Positions 21,543 through 33,335 of a stretch of DNA of 64,000 nucleotides are shown here, piece by piece (the first letter of the stretch is position 1; each line of letters begins with the position of its first letter). The notes below the pieces were generated by a model. The model was not told where the DNA came from and ran no database searches. It was given only the letters and a program-made list of their open reading frames with translations. The stretch is taken from contig OX579635.1 of assembly GCA_951230915.1 (NCBI GenBank), positions 36,828,001 to 36,892,000 on the forward strand, in the 5' to 3' direction. A program made the position numbers and the translations under genes. This stretch comes from Antitrichia curtipendula (lineage: Eukaryota > Streptophyta > Bryopsida > Hypnales > Leucodontaceae).

Positions 21543-24500
21543 CTAGTACATATTCAAATCATTCTGCAGACGTTCGTCATCTAGGTTCTCCATCTGCATT
21601 GCCATGTATTCGAGAAGATGTACTTTAGCCTCTGCTGGAATGATCACTGTCTCCTCTGTATGCACGCCATACATTGTAATCTTGGAACCTATTACATGAC
21701 CACTTCTCCCTCGACGAGGGACATCCGTCCATGAATATATAGCGGCTTCCTTCTCGGTCCAACCCAACATCTCACCAGACGGTTCCCACGTTGACTCCAT
21801 ATAGTTCGTGTACCTCACTCGGTTACTACCTGCTTCATCATGTGCTCCAGGTCTCATAGTAGGCCAATACCATAGAACCTTCATCTTTGAGGCCCACGTC
21901 CCCTGACCGAATTCGAGCACCTTCCCTAAAAAAAAAGGTACTCCTCCTCTTACTTCCGCTTGTTCTACGGTAAGGGCTACGTACTGCCCTACAACAACGT
22001 CATTCTCTGGATTGAATGGAGGAAACGGATCTTCCTCTGCATCTTGTCGTACCTCTGGGACAACTGCATTCTTTCTGCCTCGAATCCTTCCCCCAGTCAC
22101 TCTTCGTGATGTTGCTTGTACAGGTCTATCTCTGCGAGGTCCGAAATACCCCCTCCTCTCTGGATTTGGCATTGTCGCCATAATCCTGTCAACGACTGTA
22201 CTCTCCGTCGTATTTTCATCCTCATCAGCAACTGCACTTGGAATTGTACCTCCTTCCACGTCAGGAACAATTCCATCATTCCTGTTCTGGTTCAAAACAT
22301 TGCTGGGCCAAAACGGTAAATCACGGACGCCTTCTCTATTTCGTTGTGGAAATTCCTCCTAATACTCTTTGAACTGTTCTATTTCGTCCACCACTTCCAT
22401 GTTCCTGATCGGGTTCAAGCCTCTATCTATCATCTTCTTCTTGTATGCAATGAACTCGTCCAATGCTTTCAATTCCCTTTGATCAGCTGCAAACACCTCC
22501 GCGAGGTCCGGTTTCTGTGCTACGCTAGGCAATGAGTTCAGACACAAATGCCCTCTCGCTGGGCCCCACTCATCTGTGCAAAAATGCTTGTGTTGCACAC
22601 GGACCAACCCATTCTCCACGTAAAACCTCATATGGTGTGGAAATGTGATACCTGTCAGTGATTCCACCCCTCGTAGTAAATGCGGTGTGATAAATGCCTT
22701 CCAGTCGCGAACGTGCTCAAGCTTGCGAGCACTCACAAAGGCCTCCGTGTACGATGTTCCCTTTTCCACCAGCTGCAAGATCTCTGTCGAAGTGTCTATG
22801 TCTCTCTTCTTCAGTACGTTGGAAATTACACTGAACCTTTGATCGATGTCTTCATGTGTGTGGCCCACTATCAAAAAGCAAAGATGCACTTCCTTGAAGA
22901 AATCAAGCCCCACTAGTGCAGCACACATGCCAAACATGTAAGCGTTCTTGTTCTCCCTCGTGGTGTTATCCACTTGAATCCTCAACGTCGGTGGCAAAGA
23001 CCCCTTCCTTCGCTTCACGTCGCATATGACGTTCATCACCGACGTTACGACTTGATTGCTATCATGCTTGTGGTGAGCATCTATCCATACGTCCGCATAC
23101 AGACCGATATCATGTACAAGTACATCACACAAATGAGTCTTCACAAATCGAGATTTGATGTTCTTCACAGTTTGCCTCATCTTCAGTACCATGGTTGTAT
23201 TCTGATCCATACCGTCAACAATCAAACACATAAAAAAGTTTGGAGTGATCATCGCGGACCTCTTGAACAACCAATAATCTCGCCTCTCTTCCATTTGAAA
23301 TTGAATGTGCAGCACGTACAACTCTTTTATCTTCACCTTTGCGACTGCATTTGTTGTGGATTCCATCCCACATTTATACTCCCAACAATGATAACACTTT
23401 GAAAACCTCGAGAAAGGTGGAATTTGCACATGCGGAAATTCCTTCCGCCAAAGCCGACGAAACGAAGACAGGGACAACTTCGACCCGTCCACTATTTTCT
23501 TCACTTCTTCGTTCATATACATAAAAACATCCAACTTGCTAGTATTCATTGGCAACAGAATCAACGGAAGAATCGCACTGTCCATTTTCCTGCGAATCGA
23601 TCGATGCGGCTGTTGACAACCGGCTTCACTGAAAAAAATGTTGAGGCTTTCCCTAGCTGCTGACATTTTTGCACTTTCCCTCTGCTGACACCTGTTTCCA
23701 TGAACGGCTGCCACTCTATCATATACAGCATGTGCTGTCTTCAATTACTTCAAACACCTCTGAGAATAACCCAACGCTGCGGCGTAGCATGCATTGCATA
23801 CGACCCTGCCATCCAATTTTGTCACATACTTGTCTCTTGTCGGACCCTCCGTGCGAGTGTAAAAGGCATTCAACATTTGCATTATCCAAGTAGCACGTGC
23901 TTCGTACTTCTGTCCCCAAGCCATATATCGTTGGTCCAATACATATTTTGCATCTACATCACGTAGGCAATTGCGTTTACATGCTCCCTTTTCCTTCGCA
24001 CACAGAACACTGTCCAGAGTAACTTTTTGACTAGCAGACTCTCCCCTCTCCCGAGGACTTCTCACCCTTGCCCTTCGATTTGCCATTGAATACCTCCTCC
24101 TCGGTGTAAGCTCAGGTAGTCCTTCCACCCTTCTGAAATCCGCATTGCTACTTTCAGAGCCTTGCGTCATAGGAGAACTTCTTTCTTGTGTGCTTCTTCC
24201 ACTTTGACTTGGTGGCGTGCATTCAGAAGTGCTAGGGTTCTCTTCTACGTCATGAAAATCAAATTGTGGTGCTGAAATAGGAGGAAAAGAGAAATTCTGC
24301 TCCTCCCTCGCATTTGTTGCCGTTGTTCTCACCTCGTAGGGACGTGTGGAACGAAGTGAAGCACGACGCCATCGTATAATTTTATCCACACAATCTCCCA
24401 TAGTCTTCCCTACCAACTCACCAACCCATTATGTTTCATGTAGAGCATGTGTGACACGAACCGCAATCTCAGAAGGACGTAATTTCTCTTGGTGAAGTTC

Positions 24501-24746
24501 ATCACCGCATGTAAAATTTGTATCGACTATGCCCGCCCCCACAACTTGACCTTCGTCTCCATGAAGTTGAACCATACTATTGGTAGTTTGGAATTGTCCA
24601 TCCACAGGTGCACGATCTTCTTCTTCGAATAGTCTTCCTCGTACCACACGCGCTAATCTTTCCCCTACGCTCCTTCGCTCTGTAGCAACCAATGTTGTCG
24701 CTACCGCATTGAATACCCCAGGACTTCCAAATGCTTGTGCTGCCAT
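21543..24746 (-). pseudogene. DUF7869-type DDE transposase-like gene, three in-frame stops
   Basis: One frame runs from ATG at 24746 to the TAA at 21543 (1,067 residue positions) with no frameshift, but it is cut by TAA at 24429-24431, TAA at 23745-23747 and TAG at 22359-22361. The order is: variable acidic N-terminus; Cys-rich segment (CAKEKGACKRNC, then VCNACY); CYHCWEYKC; then a catalytic-type core with VDGMDQ, QVDNTTRENKN and VGHTHEDIDQRFS, typical of DUF7869 proteins and consistent with an RNase-H-fold acid triad. The C-terminal 250 residues contain VVVGQYVAL and FFLGKVLEFG, like a small beta-barrel chromatin-type domain. The stops may derive from CAA/CAG. It is probably the (now dead or silenced) mobility protein of the giant element; introns masking the stops cannot be excluded. 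Confidence 0.75.
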
Positions 24747-24921
24747 TTTTCAGCTTCACGAGTGATATAAAATAGTCATGTATTTGGTGCAGAGCTTTTG
24801 TAATTCAATGTCTTCGTAAATCACTACCCTCTCTGTATTTTTATTCACACAGTACACAATTAAAAAGTGATCCTACATAATTATAAAAGAACAATGAACA
24901 CCCCCTGACAATGACTAATGC

Positions 24922-25160
24922 TTAACCCTTTATGTACTAAGAATTCATGATTTTCAGTTGCAGATTTTGATTAATTATATTATAGAAAATATAATAGAAA
25001 TAGAAAATTTTATTATATCATTAGCTTAAATAAAGAACATTGTATGCATTGGTTCAAATACACAATTATTTAAGTTTAAAGAAATCTCCATATAAACTCT
25101 TCAACATTGCTTAAAAAAACGTGAGACCTAATTTGGGCTTCTTAGACATTAAAGGGTTAA
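24922..25160. mobile_element. MITE family C (239 bp, TTAA ends) inside the giant element
   Basis: TTAACCCTTTATGTACTAAGAA at the left is mirrored by TTCTTAGACATTAAAGGGTTAA at the right, with one single-base gap. TTAA lies at both outer edges, as in families A and B. It is inserted 176 bp upstream of the DUF7869 start codon and may therefore disturb that promoter. Confidence 0.75.
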
Positions 25161-26149
25161 GCCCTCATCAAAAGTGCTACAAAAACAAATCCAATATTTT
25201 TGTTCATTTTTTTCCTTCGTTTGCTTCAGCAAAGTTTTGCAAATACACTTGTGCATCATATTGAAGCAACCATTGCTTGCTCACACAACTTGCACATCAT
25301 GAATTGTTATCAACCTAACTATTTTAAATGTCCATTTCTTTCAATTGCATAACACAAACACTCTACAGATAGAGGGCTACATTACTTTTTTTCTCTATCA
25401 ATTATTAATGATGTATTATAAATGCACACTTTCTATACTAATACACTTGTATTTTTAACTACAAAGTTTGTAGTTAAAAATCTAATGGGCATTTTCTGAA
25501 CAAGAATTAATGATGCCACTTTTTCTATACCTACTTCATTCCACACTTCTTTGTAATGCTTTCTAAGAACAACAAAAATTGAAATTATGAGCGTTCCACG
25601 AACACACTAACATTCAAATACAGAAAAGGTAAAAAAACCCATCCAAACACGATCTCCAATTTCCCTGGAAATTTTGTTTAAGCGTAAACTTAATAACTTC
25701 AGGCAATCCACTAAACTTAAGTGCTTGAGAAATCAATATGTCCTCTGCTAGCTCCACAGTGAAATGGACTTCTAAGTGTTTTTTAACAATTACAATGGCT
25801 TGTTGACAGACAAATTGAAATAACATGAACTTGTTTTCTTTATGTCCACCCATTCCCTATTGCATTGTTACTTTACAAACGACAAATACAACGAAGTTCT
25901 GAAAATTGATTTGAACAAACTACACTCGAATTGTAGTTTTAGTTCAAACAAAATTTTCTTTCGTACCTTACATGATTACATTCTATAACTTACAAACAAA
26001 TGATCGACATTTTGTGCATTGCAAAATTTGTTGGACATTACCTTCCGAACTATAAGTCCAAATTATGAACAATCAATAAATGAGAACACATCAATAACTC
26101 GTTCAATTGCGTTTCTAAATTAATTTCTACCTTCAAAGCCCAATAATTT
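25161..26149. other. AT-rich interior of the giant element
   Basis: No gene is supported. Antisense open frames are short and have no recognisable family. Confidence 0.45.
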
Positions 26150-26950
26150 TCATAAATTTTGACTCCATGGTTAAAAAATTATTGCATGATATGTGATTTT
26201 CAGTCCTTGGCTGGGCAGCATGGGCAACATAAAAAAATTCTTCAAAAATCACTTTTTAAGAAAATCAAAATTTGAAATTGGTTCTTTAGATTTAAATGTA
26301 CACGGGAAGTTTTGAATCATTCCATTTAGATCTATGAGTCAAAAGTTATGAAGATTCGTAGTTGAAGGGTAGTTATCGAATCTTAACTTTGAAATAAACT
26401 TTGAAGTCCTTTATTTAAATCAATTTTCAATATTTTGAAAAAACAAACAAACATTGGGTGTACATTGTTTATTACAACATTACAACCATTGGGATTGGCA
26501 TTTTCCAATTCCATAAATAAATTCTTTTCAATTTAGTGTTTTGAATCATTCTTTACCTCTTTCTACTTACTATTTTTTTCCTATATGTTGTACAATTCCA
26601 AATGATCTGAAATTTTTCAAGCATGTAGCCAACTTGCCTTAAAGAAAAAATCCAAATAGTAACCACCGTTTTGGACATTCTTTCATACAAATGTGACCTT
26701 GTGAAGGGCAGCTGCCCATTTTTTTTCTGGGACAAAAAAAGGATTTTTGTCAATTCGAACGCTATTATCTTGCAATCCACATGGTGGAAAATTCTAAATT
26801 TTTTTCCACATCTTCTTAAACAAGTTTACTACAAGATCCTATGGTTGAATGTGCCCAAAATTCTTTTTTTCTAAAATTTGGCACTAGTATTAGAAATGGC
26901 AGTTCTGGATCGTTTTGGGTGAAAACATACTCAAAAACATTTAGGGTTCA
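26150..26950 (+). mobile_element. Diverged MITE family A copy (A8)
   Basis: The landmarks follow the order of the copy at 13297: AATCATTCCATTTAGATCTATG, AAAAGTTATG, then TACTACAAGATCCTATGGTTG (26828-26848) and AGAAATGGCAGTT with a decayed right end TTTAGGGTT. The left edge is approximate. Confidence 0.55.
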
Positions 26951-27896
26951 GAATGAAAAATTAAATCACATTGATTTTTAAAGACGGTTACTTCATTATT
27001 CATGCAATTACTTTTTGATGTAATACTTTCAGAATAGGCACTTGTTCAATACAGAAACATACCTTTTCAATTTAGACCTATAAATAATGTTGAAATTATA
27101 CAAAATTTAATTTAAGTCTATCTCATACAAATTAATTTAAGTCTATCTCATACAAATGTTAAAGAACTAAGTGAAGAAACTCATAAAAACAATGTAGATA
27201 AAAAGCCACTTCTTTGTATGAAAACATTTCTAAAACTAATGTAACTCAAGTTCACTATATGCTTCAAAATTTTTAAATAATTTAGATTTGCACAACATAC
27301 AAGCAAAAAATAGTGAGCACAAAGAAGTAGAGAATCTTTCAAAACACTAAATTGTTTAGAGCTCCATTATGAACAATGGAAGAACACCAATACTAACGGT
27401 TCAAATGTAGTTAAAATATCTACATCATATGATTCTATTTTTAAGCCTTCATATTAAAATTTTAATTTTTAATATGGACTCAAAGTCCATTGTAGAGTAT
27501 GGAAACCATAATTGCGCACTAACTAAAACTCCTCATTACTTTCAACTCCTAAATCTACTTATGTATTTATCACTAACTTCCCATGTACAAATGAATTTCT
27601 ATAAACAATTTCAAATTTTTTAGGTACTACTTGACCAATATAAACTTTAAATCTGACAATAACTTTTTGAATTTGAAGTCAAAAATCATGAAAATTCAAA
27701 ATACAATAAATTTTGATGCAAATTTAATGGGCTTGCAGATGAAATCTAAATTTTTATGACTTCGCAAAGCCCGATCAAACAACAGTGCCGATGCAATCGC
27801 GTGCTCCTCTCTGACCAACCCTAAATGGACCGTCTCTCTAACCGTAGAACGAAGTTCAAATTTTCTCAACCCCCAATGCCTCTAATCATTCGATTT
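26951..27896. other. AT-rich non-coding sequence
   Basis: Contains a short direct duplication, AATTTAAGTCTATCTCATAC, at about 27112-27152. Composition becomes more GC-rich from about 27770. No gene recognised. Confidence 0.45.
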
Positions 27897-28189
27897 AAGG
27901 TAGGGGGCTGTAAAACCGATCTATCTCTAAAAGCGATCTGGTAGATTTTGTCTCTAACATGTACCAGAAGTGTACATTCCAGGAAAGGATCGCTTTTAGA
28001 AAGAACTTTATTTTTAACTTTAAAAATTCAAAACTAATTCCATAAAGGTCCAAAAAATATGAAACGACTTGGATTAGATGTCGATTCCATTTTTCTTACC
28101 ACGTAAATTTACTGAAAATTGTTCTAAAGAATTTAGATTCCCCCCAAATGTAAATCAGCTGGTAAAGGGTCGCTAAAACAGCCCTCTAC
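27897..28189. mobile_element. MITE of the AAGGTRG group (about 293 bp)
   Basis: AAGGTAGGGGGCTGTAAAAC at the left pairs imperfectly with GCTAAAACAGCCCTCTAC at the right. An internal GCGAT..ATCGC pair lies around GTACCAGAAGTGTAC. Parts of the interior resemble the element at 15297-15616. Confidence 0.65.
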
Positions 28190-28880
28190 AATACATGATA
28201 AAACATGTACACCAACTCCACCTATCATCAGGAGAAAATTAGAGGGAACCAAATACTTCGGACGGAACCACTTGAAGTTCGGAGGGAACCAGATGGTTTG
28301 ATTAGTCTTTCGTCTCTATACCTAGTTCGTACGAACGATTTGCATGTCACTATCGCTACAGCAACCCTGCCGATGAACTCGTTTAGGTCTCTTTACTAAC
28401 CCTAAATGCACCGCCTCAATAGGTTCACAACTGTCTACGAGCAAGTGCCGGTGGTTTCGGACAACCGGGACAGGAGGGTTTACGAGTTGTGAAGATAGAA
28501 TTTGCGCGGGTTTCTCACTAGAAGACCTTCACTGCTGCCTGGATGCAGGTGCGCGATATCGCAGATGCCCAAGGACGTCAGAGCAGCAACGACGTGGTCA
28601 TCCACTCCTACGTCACTCCGGTGACAACGTCGGACCAACAAGCTTGGCTTACGTCCAAAACATCATCAAAAACTGCAGATGAGCGTCCGCAGAGTTTTTG
28701 AGATCAAGCTGCTCGATACTGCCTGTCAGTGCAGGTGCACGGTCATGTTGGAGGAGGTGAGGAAATTTCCCATCGGAGGAGGAGCGAGCGGACGACTACT
28801 TGCGGGTTCATCGGCAGCGTTGTTCAGTGCGGGTAATTTCAAAGGAAATTTAATGTCCTGTTCTTCTTCTGCTTTTGCAA

Positions 28881-28942
28881 TGAACAGTATTTGCAATCAG
28901 ACCCTCCACGCGTGCGGAGGGTCTGATCGCAAATACTGTTCA
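28881..28942. repeat. 62-bp near-perfect palindrome
   Basis: It starts TGAACAGTATTTGC and ends GCAAATACTGTTCA, with a GC-rich centre (CCTCCACGCGTGCGGAGG). There is a single mismatch per arm (A opposite G), apart from the centre. The copy 111 bp downstream is perfect. Confidence 0.85.
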
Positions 28943-28991
28943 CATTTTTCATTTACAAAGAAATCATTTTCACATTCTTCTGCTTTTGCAA

Positions 28992-29053
28992 TGAACAGTA
29001 TTTGCGATCAGACCCTCCGCGCGCGCGGAGGGTCTGATCGCAAATACTGTTCA
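28992..29053. repeat. 62-bp perfect palindrome
   Basis: All 31 bases of each arm pair. The centre is CCTCCGCGCGCGCGGAGG. It lies in a direct repeat of about 111 bp with the previous palindrome, the flank TTCTTCTGCTTTTGCAA preceding both. Confidence 0.9.
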
Positions 29054-30016
29054 CTTTTTTCATTTTCAAAGAAATTGTTTTTCAAAAAAGGAGTCCGCAA
29101 TTGACGCGCGACAGGCCACTTGTTCGTTTACCATTTTCTCAGAACGTCTCCTGCATTATTGACGAGGTGGGGCGGAATGTTACCTCTTTCGACGTCTCTT
29201 CCAAGCCTTGAAGAAGCGGTGTAGCTGAAGAAGCTCCTTCCCGCCGCACCTGCGCGCAGACTGCTCCCCGAAGGTCCTCTCCGCCGCACCTCTTGCTTGC
29301 TCGTTAGGTTTGCTCCCCATCCGTGAAGGTCCTCTCCGCCGCACGTCCGGTGAATTGTGCTGGTCGTTCGTTCGATTTGCTCCCCGTCGTGACTCCTTGC
29401 TGCGTCGCTCTGCTGCGTACCCCTGCTGTACTCCCTGCTGCGTACCCCCCAATTGTACTCCCTGCTGCGTCGCTCCTGCCACCAAATTGTATCTCATACA
29501 GTTGGCAGCATTGTCGAGTGCATTATCTGCAATCCTAGCAATCCAGGAGTGTCTTTACGGAAACAAAAAAAAACAAAACGTGACGCACCTGCGTGAAGAC
29601 AGCACCCCGGTGACCGACTACTTGCTGCGCTCCCCGTCGTGCTCCCGCTGCGTGAGGACAGCACCTCGGCGGTCGTGTTTCAGCTGTGCTCCCTGACGTG
29701 CTCCCGCTGCGCTTCCTGATGTGCTCCCGCTGCGTGCCTGCGTGAAGACAGGACTTCGGTGCTAGTTCTTTAGCTCCTCTCTTCCGCTCTTCCGCTCCTG
29801 CGAGTGGTGGAGCCGCTCCAAAACTTCAGCAGCAGCACAGTAAGGTCTGCATCATCAGCACATTTCGTTTAAGGATACGTCAGAAGCTCTAGATTGTGTC
29901 CCCATGGAATCTAGATTTTTTTCAGTGAATAGTTCATGAATAAATCAATGACGACGGTGTTGAGGACTGCTCACGACTATTTTCTTTTCTGCTTGTTCGG
30001 TGGGTTATGTTGTCAG

Positions 30017-30197
30017 GGTGCCGACGATAACTTCAACAAGCAAAATCAGCTCTTCCTTGAATTTTGAAGCAGCCTGGAAGAGCACAGTGATACCCATTGA
30101 GGTGCGCGTGCAGCCTGGCTATGACCACTTGTGTTTCTTAATTTCCACTTTTTCGGAGGACCACATCCACGAAATTGCCAAGGCGCTGGGAGTGTAG
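30017..30197 (+). pseudogene. Captured last exon of S-formylglutathione hydrolase (esterase D)
   Basis: A consensus acceptor (GGGTTATGTTGTCAG, ending at 30016) precedes coding sequence whose C-terminus reads PIEVRVQPGYDHLCFLIS, then TFSEDHIHEIAKALGV and TAG. S-formylglutathione hydrolase ends in a closely similar (R)LQxGYDHSYYFIATFIxDHI..HA motif, including the catalytic His of GYDH. The 5' part of the exon (GADDNFNKQNQLF) is one base out of frame with the rest (shift near 30056), and no upstream exons are visible. It sits within the giant element, so I infer capture of a genomic host fragment. The parent enzyme hydrolyses S-formylglutathione in formaldehyde detoxification; this fragment cannot. 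Confidence 0.75.
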
Positions 30198-32428
30198 ACA
30201 GTGGTACTGAACACCTGCCACTCACCCATTTGTGTAGCTTTTTTCTAAAGGGCATGTGCAATTTGAAGAAAAACATAGGTGTTTACAAAGTGTACTTATG
30301 GAGGCTTTGCCTTCATTGTTTGAGAGCTTGTAAGAATTGTGTTTGGACAATGCCTTGCTGGATTATCACACACTTTGATTGTATGGAAAATGTGGAAGTG
30401 TATGATAAGGTTGGTGGCTCGAAAATCACTCATTTAGGTCTTGTTGCTTTTTTGGTGCATCCGATGTTGGGGATAGGATTCAGTTTCAGTCGTGGAGTTT
30501 TCTTCGCAGTTCCAATGCTGGGGTTTCGGATTCAGTTTCAGCGCACTGAGTTCCCTTCGCTTCTGATAAATTTGCTGTACACATTGAGGTCTCGAAGGTG
30601 AACAGCTTGTACTGCATAGAGGTTCCACGGTGAGTGATATTCGAATTGTACTCCTGCACCCGGGAGTCCAGGGGAATTTGTGGAAAAGATTAAGCTTTCC
30701 AAGTTAAACATCCTGTAGTGCATAGAACAGTATCATTTGTTTGAAATTAGAACTTCACTCTTGTGGCTGTAAATCTTGTTGATTTCGCTGTAAAGATTGA
30801 TCTATCCGTTGGCTACAACCTCATTGACAATAGGGTTAGGACTACCGAGTCTCATTGGCTGAGAGAGAATTGCAGAGAATGACGGATGAGCGCACTGTGC
30901 ACGTGTTTAGTGAAGTGCTACTACTGCAATGCCTAATTGCCTTTTTTGAATGCTGCCAGGTTGGCGAGGTTTGCAGGTTGGCTACTGTATCTACTACTCT
31001 TATACTCCTGGTTGCAATAGTCTTCGAAAGTGACAAAGCAGCTACTTGAAGTCACCCTTACAATTGTGGACTAATATAACGAGTATTTAGTTTCGCAAAT
31101 ACTCTTAAACCGTCTTGAGAGTAGAATTGGAGTTTGTAAGATGAAGTACTACTGCATCATCTTGTTTTCATAAAGTGAGCACTAACACAATTTTCATATA
31201 AATTGAACTATTTTATGAACTGAAAGACTATAAAGTCATGGGAATTGATTCCGAAATTTTGGGTACAGTTCTTTTGTGGTGACATTCATTGTGTACAAGC
31301 TTCACCGTGATCCAAAAAAGGGCTTCCATAAAACCGTTTTGACCACATGTAGACGTCCCAGTACATCATGTTTAAACTATTTTATTGTGGTTTAATGAAA
31401 TAGTTATGTCTCCAAGTGTAATTTCATAAAAAGACAAAGAGCAAAAAGATATTGTCCACTTGAAACTAAAACCAACGCTTGCACTTTCATGGCACAAAAA
31501 TTCAAAATAAAATAATTGGGAGTGTCTATGATTCATTAGATTTTGCAGAATATAATTGAACTGGGTTGCAAATTTAAATCATTACAGTCAGTTAAGACTC
31601 CAAAGTACATACTACGAACTCAAAGTATATGTAGTATTCTGGACGTGTATAGTGTAGTTCATGTTGTGTGTTGTGCACTTGTTCTGTTAGATCTTGAAAT
31701 TGCAAATGTAGTTTCTGACAATTTCTTTGCTATTGAATAAATTGAAACCAATTAATTTCACTTTTAGACTGTTAAAGATTAATTATTAAATTTGAAATTA
31801 GTGGGTAGAAAATGAAGTGTATCACAAAATCATCTCTAATGATACTATGTAATTGCAGGTTCTCTATAAATATTTAGAATTTATCATATTGTCGACAACA
31901 AAGGAGTGGACATCATACTACTGTCAAGTTGGAAACACGTGTCAGAAGAACTCATGTGTATTTGAAGGCACTGCAGCTAAGATAATGTGATCAAAAACCG
32001 TCCTGTTAAGAGTTGATTGGCCTTGTTTATGGATATTTTATTCTTGAAAGTATTATGTTTGATTTTTAACTTGATTGAAAATCGATGCCACATTTAGCAG
32101 AAGTGGTTTCATATTTTGCAAAACTATTTTCAATTAGTAACAAATTTTTAAAGAATTTTGCCGTAGGCACCTATTTATGAGTTAAAGACTCGCAGAACCC
32201 ACATATGTGTAGTCTGAGAATAAATATGGCTTGACCAAGAACAAAAATAGTTGCATGACGCAGGTAATACGTAAGTTTCTTGAATGCAATTCTTTATAAA
32301 CTTATGCAAACTCTAAAGTTTCTAGCATTTGTAAAAATGTATTTGGATGACATTTTTTTCATCTAAAAAAAATTAGTGGACGCACTATCATGTTTTAAAT
32401 AGATCCAGCATGGCTCTTATTCTCGTCA
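30198..32428. other. Non-coding interior of the giant element
   Basis: 30198 onward may be 3' flank carried along with the captured exon. Small open frames at 30131-30601 and 30855-31049 have no recognisable family. Confidence 0.4.
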
Positions 32429-33335
32429 TTAATCCCTAAAGGCCCGTTAGTCCCCTCGAGGTGCAATTTGGGTCCGGATAGGTTCCTTTGACCTCAATTT
32501 GTAGAGAATTTTTGGGGGATTTGTAGAGGTTGTGCGGCTCTGGAAGAACTTTGTGCATAAATATTTTTTATTTCAATTGGGGACCAATAAAAAAAGTTAT
32601 GCCAAATAGAATTTGACGGGTAGCAACAAAAAATCTAAGATAGTTTCCTAAATTTTTTAAATATTTTTTTAAAAATCTATGTCTTGTTGTCTACATTTGA
32701 AGCTTTGATTCATTATATTTGGACTAATAATGAAAAAGTTATGGACAATTGTTGTTTTTTGGGCTAGCGGAGCATTGTTTTGAACAGATAAATTTTCGAA
32801 TTCTTTTTGTAATGCAATTTTTACAATTTTCAGAATTTCAATTTCAGAGAAGGTGGAATTTGCTTGCTAGAACAATCTTACCGTTAGGATTTTGTTATTT
32901 CATTTTGTCTTTGAGCTATTAATGATTTAGTTAATAGCGTCGATCTTGAATGTTCTTCTATTTAACAAATTTTTAATGATTAAAAATTTAGTGTTTTTTT
33001 CTTAAATTTTATTTTCTATTTTCTCAATTGAAGCATTCAACTGAAACCCTAAATCGAAATGAACAAAAAAATTAAGTTAAATAGGTTCAAAGCCCAACAA
33101 TCTAGTCACGCAATGTGCAAAAAATCGTTTTTTATTCACTTTGAATGCAAATATCTTGCAATCTATTTGGTAAAAAACTCTGAAATTTCTTGCACACACT
33201 CTCATACTACTCTAGTATAAGATTCTATGGTTGGATATGCCAAAAAAAAAAAATTTAGTTCTCAGATCTTTGCAATAGAAGTGGCAATTTCGAGTGTGTT
33301 GTGATGGAGAAAAGGCATCGGGGCTTTAGGGTTAA
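32429..33335 (+). mobile_element. MITE family A copy (907 bp) inside the giant element
   Basis: The left end TTAATCCCTAAAGGCCC and right end GGGGCTTTAGGGTTAA keep the family termini with TTAA at both edges. It is collinear with the copy at 13297-14221 over its whole length. Confidence 0.75.

Larger units (their letters stand above)
28190..30000. other. GC-richer cargo region of the giant element, unassigned
   Basis: Open frames at 28679-29104 (plus) and on both strands at 29180-29700 are long for this window, but I recognise no domain. 29240-29760 is built of imperfect GCTGCGT / GCTCCC / GAAGACAG words and looks like degenerate repeats. It may be captured host gene fragments, as the adjacent 30-kb exon is, or promoter sequence for the 35.6-kb gene. 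Confidence 0.4.
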
